A DNA stretch of 20,026 bases from an uncultured Erysipelotrichaceae bacterium (GTDB lineage Bacteria > Bacillota_I > Bacilli_A > RF39 > UBA660), in assembly GCA_902783345.1 (NCBI GenBank), contig CACZQI010000039.1:1-20026 (forward strand), given 5' to 3'. Positions 6,773 to 13,911 of this stretch are shown one piece after another; the first letter of the stretch is position 1, and each line of letters starts with the position of its first letter. The position numbers were made by a program, and so were the translations under genes. The notes below the pieces were generated by a model, which was not told the DNA's origin, ran no database searches, and saw only the letters and a program-made list of their open reading frames with translations.

Positions 6773-7528
6773 ATGTTTGAAAATGATAGTAATTATTTAG
6801 ATCAACATTTTTTAATAGATGAAAGCATAATTAATAAATTTATAAACTCTTGTAATTTAAATAAAGATGATATTATTGTTGAAATTGGGCCTGGTAAAGG
6901 GACTTTAACTAAACTTATTAAACCTAAAGTTAAAGAACTAATTGTTATTGAAAAAGATTTAAGATTAAAAGAATATTTAGATAAAATAGATGGTATTAAA
7001 ATAATTTATGGAAATGCTCTTGATATCGATATACCTAAATGTAATAAAATTATAACATCACTACCTTATAGTATCATTGAACCTTTTATTTATAAACTTA
7101 CTAAAACTGATTTTCAAGAACTTTATATGATAATGGGGTCTAATTATGTCAATAAATGTGTAAATAAAGAAATAACTAATTTATCCCTATTAACTAATAC
7201 ATATTTTAATACTCTAAAACTATTTGACATTGAGCCAAATTCATTTAATCCAAAGCCTAAAACTTTATCTAGTGCCGTAAAATTAACTAAAAAAGAAGAG
7301 TTTACAAAACTAGATAAAATATTTAAAAATTTATATGAATTAAATGATAAAAAAATTAAAAATGCCTTAATGGAAAGTCTAATTAATATAAATAATTTAA
7401 CTAAAAAAGAAAGTAAAGAAATTATTAATAATTTAGGCTTAAATAAAGAATTATTAGATAAAAAATTTGGCTTAATTTCTAATGAAGAATTAAAAATTTT
7501 ATATAATAAGATAAAATACTTAGATTAA
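6773..7528 (+). CDS. Divergent RsmA/KsgA-family rRNA adenine methyltransferase-like protein
   Basis: The N-terminal part clearly matches the KsgA/Erm Rossmann methyltransferases: NYLDQHFLID, VEIGPGKGTLT (SAM-binding motif I, 36-46) and VIEKD (58-62). The catalytic N-L-P-Y is S-L-P-Y here (96-99, TSLPYSII), and the downstream Q-K-E-x-A motif expected next is replaced by MGSNYVNKC. The protein is 251 residues, shorter than typical KsgA, with a small Lys/Asn-rich helical C-terminus. It may be an rRNA dimethyltransferase that has drifted, or a paralogue with another substrate, so no gene symbol is given. ATG 6773 follows AGGATGG (6761-6767); ATG 6764 and TTG 6752 in frame overlap the previous gene and lack a site of their own. 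It ends in a strong terminator. Confidence 0.75.
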   Translation: MFENDSNYLDQHFLIDESIINKFINSCNLNKDDIIVEIGPGKGTLTKLIKPKVKELIVIEKDLRLKEYLDKIDGIKIIYGNALDIDIPKCNKIITSLPYSIIEPFIYKLTKTDFQELYMIMGSNYVNKCVNKEITNLSLLTNTYFNTLKLFDIEPNSFNPKPKTLSSAVKLTKKEEFTKLDKIFKNLYELNDKKIKNALMESLININNLTKKESKEIINNLGLNKELLDKKFGLISNEELKILYNKIKYLD

Positions 7529-7551
7529 TACTTGTTAATTTAGGTATTTTT
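7513..7551 (+). terminator. Terminator after the methyltransferase gene
   Basis: Arms 7513-7528 and 7535-7550 pair over 16 positions with two G-T wobbles around a 6-base loop, and the 3' arm ends in a T-run. The stop codon is in the left arm, and the -35 of the next gene overlaps the loop and right arm. Confidence 0.6.
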
Positions 7552-7561
7552 ATTATATAAT
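7532..7561 (+). promoter_or_regulatory. Sigma-A-type promoter for the TasA-like gene
   Basis: TTGTTA (7532-7537) and TATAAT (7556-7561) are 18 bases apart, predicting a start near 7568 and a leader of about 34 bases. The nearest purine-rich site (AAGG 7581-7584) is unusually far from the ATG at 7602. Confidence 0.55.
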
Positions 7562-7601
7562 AGATTATAGAAGAGTAGAAAAGGCAAGTGAGTATATATA
7601 A

Positions 7602-9296
7602 ATGAAAAAGAATAAAACATTAATGATAGTATTAGCCTTTGTTTTAGTAATGTTATTAGGTATAGGACTTTCTTATGCTTATTTTAGTGCTATAGTAAGA
7701 GGTACGGAAAATGCCAGCACACTTGTCTTAGAAGCAGGAGAACTTTCCATAAATGTTAACGGAGGTAATGTTATAACTGCAACAGATTTTATACCAGATA
7801 GTACAACACCTTTTGCAACCAAAACTATTACCTTAACAGGTAAAAATACTACATCAAATTTAAATATGCCATATTCATTAAATTTAGTAGTAGATGAAAA
7901 TACCTTTACAGCAGGATCAATAAAATATTCAATAAGCGGAGAAAAAGATGAAAATCATCCAGAAAATGGATATTTAATACCAGCTAAAGAAATGCAAACA
8001 GTTAATAGTACTGTAACAATAGGCAGTGGTTATTTTGAACCAGGCAATCCTATAACTCATACTTATACTTTAGAATTGTATTTCCCTGATACTAATACAG
8101 ATCAAAGTACTAATATGAATAAAACATTTAAAGCTCATATTGAAGTAGTAGGAGTAGAAGCAGAAGAACCAGCACCATCTCATTGGTGGAAGGCAGAAAC
8201 AACAACCTTACTTGGACTTATAAGAGAAAATAGTACTCTACATACCGATGAAACAGGAATGACTGTTCCAGGGCAGCAAGTTAATAATGGTGACGAACAA
8301 CTTAGAATGACTAATGACGATTATGGTGTAAGTTTCTACTTTAGAGGAGCAGTAACAAACAATTATGTATTATTTGCAAATAAATGCTGGCGAATAGTAA
8401 GAGTAGATGGTAATGGAAATATCAAACTAGTCTTTGAAAATGATGCTAATAATTGTACAAGCCAAAGTAATGCAGCATCAAAAGCCTTTAATGGGACAGC
8501 CGGAGTATATAATAATAATACTGGAATAGGCTTAATGTATGGAGTAGGAAACTCAAATAATTTATATGATGCAACTACTGGCGAGCATGCAAATCTACAT
8601 GATAGTACCATCCTTGATTATCTAAAAACATGGTATGATGGAGTATTTACAACGGATAACCTAAAAAATATGTTAGCAGATGTAATATGGTGTGGTGATA
8701 AAACACTTTCTTATAGTACATCTGGTACAGGTTTGGGAAGAGCTACGCCAAATACAGAATATGGTACATACCGTAGACTTGCAACTGATTTAGCTCCAAG
8801 TTTAGTATGCCCAACCAGTGTAACAAAAACAAGTGGAACATATAATGGAACAACATTTAATATAGGTAGTTTATCAAAGTATACTGCTGAGTCTAATACT
8901 GATTCTAATAATGCTGGTGGAAATGGTATGCTAAAAACAGTAGATGGGAATACTACTAAATACTATAAAGTCGGATTATTAACGGCTGACGAAGTAACCT
9001 TTGCTGGGGCGTATAGATGGACTGATAATACAAATTACTATCTAGTTAATAATACTGACTGGTTGACTATGTCGCCTGGCTATTTCGATACCTCTGATGT
9101 CCGTGCTAACGTTTGGGGCGTGTACCCGTCAGGTTACTTGCTCAACTGCTACGTGACGTCTGGCTACGGTGTGCGCCCCGCAGTTTCTCTTAATTATGAT
9201 GTATCTGCAACTTATAATACAAATGATACTACTAATAAACCAGGGACTGCTAGTAATCCATATGTAGTTACTGTACCTAATCAAAATCAAAGTTAA
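7602..9296 (+). CDS. Secreted TasA/camelysin-like protein with C-terminal lectin-like, probably DGR-diversified region
   Basis: The 564-residue protein begins with a basic, hydrophobic export signal (MKKNKTLM...LSYAYFSA, residues 1-30), of the SipW/TasA type. It is followed by a beta-sandwich-like region (to about 185) resembling TasA/CalY surface proteins. After a PAPS linker comes a region with YVLFANKCWRIVRVDGNGNIKLVF, Cys-containing inserts, and a C-terminal segment W487 to L530 ending YGVRPAVSL. That is the arrangement of C-type-lectin-fold (FGE-like) target proteins of diversity-generating retroelements. DNA for 487-530 is about 57 percent GC within a very AT-rich gene, and many codons have the NNC/NNT form expected from mutated AAC/AAT codons. 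A 34-residue AT-rich tail follows. The start is ATG 7602, with no well-placed ribosome binding site. Likely role: surface-exposed ligand or adhesion protein; ligand unknown. Confidence 0.75.
   Translation: MKKNKTLMIVLAFVLVMLLGIGLSYAYFSAIVRGTENASTLVLEAGELSINVNGGNVITATDFIPDSTTPFATKTITLTGKNTTSNLNMPYSLNLVVDENTFTAGSIKYSISGEKDENHPENGYLIPAKEMQTVNSTVTIGSGYFEPGNPITHTYTLELYFPDTNTDQSTNMNKTFKAHIEVVGVEAEEPAPSHWWKAETTTLLGLIRENSTLHTDETGMTVPGQQVNNGDEQLRMTNDDYGVSFYFRGAVTNNYVLFANKCWRIVRVDGNGNIKLVFENDANNCTSQSNAASKAFNGTAGVYNNNTGIGLMYGVGNSNNLYDATTGEHANLHDSTILDYLKTWYDGVFTTDNLKNMLADVIWCGDKTLSYSTSGTGLGRATPNTEYGTYRRLATDLAPSLVCPTSVTKTSGTYNGTTFNIGSLSKYTAESNTDSNNAGGNGMLKTVDGNTTKYYKVGLLTADEVTFAGAYRWTDNTNYYLVNNTDWLTMSPGYFDTSDVRANVWGVYPSGYLLNCYVTSGYGVRPAVSLNYDVSATYNTNDTTNKPGTASNPYVVTVPNQNQS
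9060..9191 (+). other. Candidate DGR variable repeat (VR)
   Basis: This stretch encodes residues 487-530 of the TasA-like protein. It contains 68 G/C among the 120 bases of 9061-9180, with a sharp edge on both sides. In the segment SGYLLNCYVTSGYGVRPAVSL, the codons TAC, CTC, AAC, TGC, TAC, GGC and TAC all fit random changes of the two A bases of AAC, and TCT fits AAT. The end GTGCGCCCCGCAGTTTCTCT is unaltered-looking and could act as the homing end. A template repeat and reverse transcriptase are not in this window, so this remains a pattern-based call. Confidence 0.6.
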
Positions 9297-9303
9297 AATA
9301 ATT

Positions 9304-9333
9304 AATCATATTGTTAAATGCAATATGATTTTT
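9304..9333 (+). terminator. Terminator after the TasA-like gene
   Basis: AATCATATTG (9304-9313) pairs perfectly with CAATATGATT (9321-9330) around a 7-base loop; the run of T continues to 9333. It is AT-rich but well formed, and sits eight bases after the stop codon. Confidence 0.65.
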
Positions 9334-9410
9334 AATTGCCATAAATTACTAAAAATTGTTTTCTCACTTTCAGGTAAATTCAAATTTGCAAAATTACAAA
9401 AAGGAGCAAG

Positions 9411-9439
9411 TTATCCACAAAATGAAGAAGTTTTCCACA
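9411..9439 (+). promoter_or_regulatory. Two DnaA-box-like direct repeats
   Basis: TTATCCACA (9411-9419) equals the DnaA-box consensus, and TTTTCCACA (9431-9439) differs at one base. Both continue as AAATG, so the motif is a 14-base near-identical direct repeat with 20-base spacing, about two helical turns, on the same strand. They lie in the 208-base gap between the TasA-like and nuclease genes, upstream of the latter. The rest of that gap holds the terminator, a possible -35 TTGGCA (9463-9468) and an AT-rich stretch; no gene is seen there. Confidence 0.5.
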
Positions 9440-9504
9440 AAATGCATTTTAAAAAAAGGAAATTGGCACTTCACCGGTAATATATATAGTAGGAGGTGAG
9501 AAAT

Positions 9505-10404
9505 ATGCAAGATAAATATTACAATCAAATTAAAGAAGAATTCATAAATAATGAAGCCTATAAAAAGGTAAAAGATTATTCTAAAAATAAAAATGATTTA
9601 GAGACATATTATAGAGTTGGTAAATTATTAATAGAAGCACAAGGTGGAGAAGCAAGAGCAAAATACGGTAATGAGTTAATTAAGGAATATTCCAAAAGAT
9701 TAACAAATGAACTAGGTAAAGGATATTCTGTAACATCTTTAAAATATATGAGACAATTTTATCTTTTTCAAAAAAGTCAGCAGCCCGCTGACCAATTAAG
9801 TTGGTCTCATTATCAAGTTTTATTATCATTAAAAGATATAAATGCTATAAATTATTATATTAATGAGTGTATTAATTATAACGTATCTAGAGATGAATTA
9901 AGAGAAAAAATTAAAAATAAAGAATATGAACGCTTAGATAATAAAACTAAGAATAAATTAATAAAAAAAGAAGCAACTAATGTAGTAGACTTTGTTAAAA
10001 ATCCCATAGTAATAAAAACTAATGGTAAAGAAGTTGCAAGTGAAAAAATATTAAAACATTTCATATTAGAGAATATGGAATTATTCTTAAAAGAATTAGG
10101 GCCAGGTTTTTCGTTTATTGGTAGTGAATATAAAATAAAAATAGGAGATATCTATAATTTTATTGATTTGTTATTATTTAACTATAAATATAATTGTTTT
10201 ATAGTGGTAGAGTTAAAAGTAAATGAACTTAAAAAAGAACATATTGGTCAAATTGAAATATATATGAATTATATAGATAAAAATCTTAAAACTATTAGTC
10301 AAAATAAAACCATTGGTATAATAATATGTAAAAAAGATAATAAATATGTAATTGATTATTGCAGTGATAAGCGAATATTTACTACTAAATATATTAGTAT
10401 TTAA
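9505..10404 (+). CDS. DUF1016 (YhcG-type) PDDEXK nuclease-domain protein, copy 1
   Basis: The 299-residue protein combines a DUF1016 N-terminal helical region (YYRVGKLLIEAQGGEARAKYG, LSWSHYQVLL at 98-107) with a C-terminal PD-(D/E)xK nuclease fold. The likely catalytic set is D221 (FIDLLLF), E236 and K238 (VVELK), with Q249 (HIGQIEIYMNYI) downstream. Proteins of this family occur in accessory and defence-type loci; the DNA target is not known. The ATG at 9505 follows a perfect AGGAGGTG (9491-9498) by six bases; the in-frame GTG at 9496 is within that site. A second, about 80 percent identical gene follows after 20 bases. Residues 91-97, just before WSHY, are encoded by a hairpin-forming sequence whose counterpart in copy 2 shows compensatory change. 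Confidence 0.88.
   Translation: MQDKYYNQIKEEFINNEAYKKVKDYSKNKNDLETYYRVGKLLIEAQGGEARAKYGNELIKEYSKRLTNELGKGYSVTSLKYMRQFYLFQKSQQPADQLSWSHYQVLLSLKDINAINYYINECINYNVSRDELREKIKNKEYERLDNKTKNKLIKKEATNVVDFVKNPIVIKTNGKEVASEKILKHFILENMELFLKELGPGFSFIGSEYKIKIGDIYNFIDLLLFNYKYNCFIVVELKVNELKKEHIGQIEIYMNYIDKNLKTISQNKTIGIIICKKDNKYVIDYCSDKRIFTTKYISI
9776..9806 (+). repeat. Overlapping hairpins inside DUF1016 copy 1
   Basis: GTCAGC (9776-9781) pairs with GCTGAC (9787-9792) around AGCCC. In addition GACCAA (9790-9795) pairs with TTGGTC (9801-9806) around TTAAG. The two stems share G-A-C (9790-9792), so only one can form at a time. Confidence 0.75.
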
Positions 10405-10424
10405 AACTTAGAGAAAGGAGAAAT

Positions 10425-11324
10425 ATGCAAGATAAATATTACAATCAAATAAAAGAAGAATTCATAAATAATGAAGTCTATAAGAAGGTAAAAGATTATT
10501 CTAAAAATAGAAATGATTTAGAAACCTATTATAAAGTTGGTAAATTATTAATTGAAGCCCAAGGTGGAGAAGCAAGAGCTAAATATGGAAATGGTTTAAT
10601 TAAAGAATATTCTAAAAAATTAACAAAAGAATTAGGTAAAGGTTATTCTGAAAGAAATCTTAAATATATGCGTAAATTCTATCTTTTTCAAAAAGGGCAG
10701 CAGTCCGCTGCCCTATTGAGTTGGTCTCATTATCAAGTTTTATTGCCATTAAAAGATATAAATGCTATAAATTATTATATTAATGAGTGTATAACTTATA
10801 ATGTATCTAGAGATAAATTAAGAGAAAAAATCAAAAATAAAGAATATGAACGCTTAGATAATAAAACTAAAGATAAATTAATCACTAAAGAAAAAATGGC
10901 TGTAACAGACTTTGTTAAAAATCCAATAGTAATAAAAACTAATGGTAAAGAAATATTAAATGAAAAAATATTACATGAGTTAATATTAGAAAATATAGGA
11001 TTATTTTTAAAAGAATTAGGGCCTGGTTTTTCATTTATAGATAACGAATATAAGATAAAAATGGGTGATACCTACAATTTTATTGATTTGTTATTATTTA
11101 ACATTAAATATAATTGCTATGTAGTAATTGAATTAAAAACAACAGAGTTAAAAAGTGATCATGTAGGTCAAGTTCAAGTGTATATGAATTACATCAATAA
11201 AAATTTGAAAACTATTAATCAAAATAAAACTGTAGGAATAATAATTTGTAAAAAAGATAATAGATATGTAATTGATTATTGTACAGATGATAGAATATAT
11301 GCTACTAAATATATTAGTATTTAA
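10425..11324 (+). CDS. DUF1016 (YhcG-type) PDDEXK nuclease-domain protein, copy 2
   Basis: This is a 299-residue paralogue of the preceding gene with the same architecture and no length change. The nuclease signature is kept: FIDLLLF, VIELK, and the Gln in HVGQVQVYMNYI. GAAAGGAG (10413-10420) precedes the ATG by four bases, and the 20-base gap shows it belongs to the same transcript. Differences to copy 1 include the segment before LSWSHY (QKGQQSAALLSW against QKSQQPADQLSW) and the linker before the nuclease domain (TKEKMAVTDF against KKEATNVVDF). Such changes would fit two subunits with different partners or targets, or simple drift. The gene ends directly in a bidirectional terminator shared with the convergent yfhO-like gene. 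Confidence 0.88.
   Translation: MQDKYYNQIKEEFINNEVYKKVKDYSKNRNDLETYYKVGKLLIEAQGGEARAKYGNGLIKEYSKKLTKELGKGYSERNLKYMRKFYLFQKGQQSAALLSWSHYQVLLPLKDINAINYYINECITYNVSRDKLREKIKNKEYERLDNKTKDKLITKEKMAVTDFVKNPIVIKTNGKEILNEKILHELILENIGLFLKELGPGFSFIDNEYKIKMGDTYNFIDLLLFNIKYNCYVVIELKTTELKSDHVGQVQVYMNYINKNLKTINQNKTVGIIICKKDNRYVIDYCTDDRIYATKYISI
10694..10714 (+). repeat. Hairpin inside DUF1016 copy 2
   Basis: AGGGCAGC (10694-10701) pairs perfectly with GCTGCCCT (10707-10714) around AGTCC, eight base pairs. Against copy 1, one T-A pair has become G-C on both arms, and an A/C mismatch has become a G-C pair, so the helix is kept and lengthened while the amino acids change. Confidence 0.85.
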
Positions 11325-11347
11325 AAAACGCAGTTTAGTGCGTTTTT
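11324..11347. terminator. Bidirectional terminator between DUF1016 copy 2 and the yfhO-like gene
   Basis: AAAAACGCA (11324-11332) pairs perfectly with TGCGTTTTT (11339-11347) around a 6-base loop. Read on either strand it ends in five T, and it includes the end of both convergent genes. Confidence 0.85.
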
Positions 11348-13814
11348 ATGATACTTTTTTCTTTTTAATTGTTAATAAAACAAATGTTAATAGAGATATA
11401 CTTGAGATAATTAATCCTTCTTTGAGTCCTGGAGGATTATAATTAAATTCTATGGTATGTTCTCCTTTATTTAAATTAAGTCCTATAAAGCCATCTAATA
11501 AAGGTATTATTTTTACTTTTTTACCATCTACTTTTATAGTCCAACCTTTATCATTAGAAATATTTGTATAAAGTATTCCATCATTTGTAACATTAATTTT
11601 ACCTGTAAAGTTTGAATCACTTTTATAATTAGTTATTTCTAATTTGTTATTATTAATGTTCTTAACAAAGTTTTTATAAACATTATAATCAATTATATAA
11701 AAGTGATAATCATAATCTTTAAATGTTTCTGGAGGATTAATAGTTAATAAGACTTTATCATTCTTTTTTAATTTAATTGGATATTTGATATTATAATTAA
11801 TATCTTTATCATTAAATACTAAATTATATACTGTTTTATCTGAATATTGATAATTATATTGAACAAACATTATTTCATTATCTAAAGCTGTATATTCATA
11901 TTTAATATATCGCTCATCACCATAAGTAATACATGTACGAGTTGAGCATGAAACACTTTTATCAATGCTTTCTATTTCTTTAATAATATCTTTATTATTG
12001 TTATTAATAATCTTAGTTAAGTTATTAATATTATCTACATAATTATCTTTAATAGTAAAGTCAGTAATTTTATTATTTATCATAAAGCCTATTGAAGTTA
12101 TATCTTTATTTTCATAAATATTATAAGTATTGTATGTATTAATAATTTCATACATATTTAAGTTATCTTCTGTTATATAATACTTAACTGATAAAAGAGC
12201 ATTAACTATTGGATTATTATAATCATAAGATAGATTACATCCATCAATTGTAAAAATACCATATACTTTATTTAAAGCATTAAATGTTTTATTATTTCTT
12301 ACTGAGCTAAAATAATTAAGGTCATTATAATTTAATAATAAACCATTATTTTTAATTGTTTTATCAGCAAAACTAACTCTTTCAAAAGTATTTAGTTTAA
12401 GACTTTTTAATACATTATAATTCATATTGTAAGTATTATTAAAAGTATTAATATCATTAATATTACCATTATTTCTAAAAGTTACAAAAGTATTTACTGA
12501 AAGTTCAATAATAAGGACGATAAAAATATATTTTTTAAAATCTTTATTATTAATCATAAATAAATAATAGATTAAAAATAGAAATGAAATACCTAAATAT
12601 ATAAGTTTGGCTGGAATATTTATTTTTTCTATTAAATTACCGGAAGTAATAAAACCAATACTTGATAATAATATGATAATTATAAAGACTACTGCATTTT
12701 TAATAAGACTAATTTTTTCATAAGTAGTATAATTTTTAAAGGCTAGATATATTAAATAAAAATCAAATATAAATGCATATCTTACAGGATAATAGATTGG
12801 CATTTGAAGCATTTGCCAAAAATAATCTAATAAATTAAAACTCATAGAAAATAAGAAAAAGATTAATAAACATAATGATAATATTTTTTCTTTTAGTTTA
12901 ATTTTTTTGTTAAAGAAATATAAAACTACATTTAAATAAACAAACATACTAATATAAACGTTAGGATTACCATATTCTAAATCGCCATTTAAAAGTGAAC
13001 CTAAAGTAAGTTTATATAAAGCATTAATAAAATCTAAATCAAATTTAAAATAATTAGTTGTTGCAAATATTTCACCTTTACTTTCTAATAGTTCGATAAC
13101 AACAGGGATTAAAGTAAAGGATGACATGCATCCTGCAAAAAGAGAATATAGTAAATATTTAAATAATTTTTCTTTATTAGCTTTATTAATAATAAACTTA
13201 TAAATAAAATATAGGGCGCTAAAGATACATATCATATAGCCAATATAAAAATTAAAAATAATTGCTAGTGTTAATGTAATAGTATAATAGTAATACTTAT
13301 TTTCTTTAAATATTTTTTCAATTCCTAAAATGACTAGTGGAAGCATAATGACGCTATCAAACCACATATAGTTTAAATAATATAAAATGTTATAGGCTGA
13401 TAAAGCATAACAAATACTAAATAAAAAGTTATAACTTTTTTTATTAATATAATTTAAAAAGGTAAGCATAGATAGTGAGCATAAACTCATTTTAAGTATA
13501 ATGATAATCGTATAATAATTAACTATATTACTAGTTTTAAATAGTAAAAAAAATAAATTAGTAATATTAAAAGAATAATAAATACTTGTTGCATATAAAT
13601 TAAAACCAGTAAGTCCCTTAAATGAATAAAATAAATTCTGATTACCAAATATTATTTCTTTAAAACTATTTAAAAATCCAGGATATTGGTTATAGCCATC
13701 TAACATTAGTAATATTTTATTACCAAATGGATAAAATCCATTAAATAAAAGTGCGACTAATAAGACAAAAATTGGTATTAAAACTGCTAGTATTTCATTT
13801 TTATATTTTTTCAA
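11346..13814 (-). CDS. YfhO-family multi-pass membrane protein (GT-C-like)
   Basis: This is a large (822-residue) integral membrane protein with about a dozen hydrophobic helices in the first 430 residues, then an extracytoplasmic domain, and a final helix followed by a KKKK tail. Family hallmarks are FNGFYPFGNKILLMLDGYNQYPGF near the start, YSFKGLTGFNLY, and the C-terminal beta domain GWTIKVDGKKVKII...GFIGLNLNKGEHTIEFNYNPPG. YfhO in Bacillus and relatives takes part in glycosylating lipoteichoic acid, using lipid-linked sugars; the substrate here is unknown. On the minus strand AGGTG is followed six bases later by TTG (13814-13812), so a TTG start is preferred to the GTG at 13823 that lies inside the ribosome binding site. 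It is transcribed divergently from the coiled-coil gene. No clear promoter was found on this strand. Confidence 0.8.
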   Translation of the reverse strand: MKKYKNEILAVLIPIFVLLVALLFNGFYPFGNKILLMLDGYNQYPGFLNSFKEIIFGNQNLFYSFKGLTGFNLYATSIYYSFNITNLFFLLFKTSNIVNYYTIIIILKMSLCSLSMLTFLNYINKKSYNFLFSICYALSAYNILYYLNYMWFDSVIMLPLVILGIEKIFKENKYYYYTITLTLAIIFNFYIGYMICIFSALYFIYKFIINKANKEKLFKYLLYSLFAGCMSSFTLIPVVIELLESKGEIFATTNYFKFDLDFINALYKLTLGSLLNGDLEYGNPNVYISMFVYLNVVLYFFNKKIKLKEKILSLCLLIFFLFSMSFNLLDYFWQMLQMPIYYPVRYAFIFDFYLIYLAFKNYTTYEKISLIKNAVVFIIIILLSSIGFITSGNLIEKINIPAKLIYLGISFLFLIYYLFMINNKDFKKYIFIVLIIELSVNTFVTFRNNGNINDINTFNNTYNMNYNVLKSLKLNTFERVSFADKTIKNNGLLLNYNDLNYFSSVRNNKTFNALNKVYGIFTIDGCNLSYDYNNPIVNALLSVKYYITEDNLNMYEIINTYNTYNIYENKDITSIGFMINNKITDFTIKDNYVDNINNLTKIINNNNKDIIKEIESIDKSVSCSTRTCITYGDERYIKYEYTALDNEIMFVQYNYQYSDKTVYNLVFNDKDINYNIKYPIKLKKNDKVLLTINPPETFKDYDYHFYIIDYNVYKNFVKNINNNKLEITNYKSDSNFTGKINVTNDGILYTNISNDKGWTIKVDGKKVKIIPLLDGFIGLNLNKGEHTIEFNYNPPGLKEGLIISSISLLTFVLLTIKKKKVS

Positions 13815-13854
13815 AATAATCACCTAAATTAATCATATCATAAATGATTTATTA

Positions 13855-13883
13855 TTGATATTATTTATTTTATTTGGTATAAT
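13855..13883 (+). promoter_or_regulatory. Strong sigma-A promoter for the coiled-coil gene
   Basis: TTGATA (13855-13860) and TATAAT (13878-13883) are 17 bases apart, with TGG directly before the -10 (extended -10). Predicted start is near 13890, followed by AGGTGG (13900-13905). Confidence 0.75.
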
Positions 13884-13911
13884 TTTTAAAGAATAAGGTA
13901 GGTGGCTTTGT

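Larger units (their letters stand above)
9505..11324 (+). repeat. Tandem duplication of the DUF1016 gene
   Basis: Units 9505-10404 and 10425-11324 have equal length (900 bases), begin with the same MQDKYYNQIKEEFINNE, and end with the same TKYISI. I count about 55 residue differences in 299, spread over the whole length but densest around 74-98 and 153-190. The spacer is 20 bases with a fresh ribosome binding site. The copies have diverged too far to be a recent amplification. Confidence 0.9.

Noticed and set aside
9060..9191. GC-rich island as a recently transferred gene segment or sequencing chimera.
   Set aside because: The frame is unbroken, the protein joins family sequence on both sides, and the codon pattern fits A-directed mutation better than random foreign DNA; not fully excluded.
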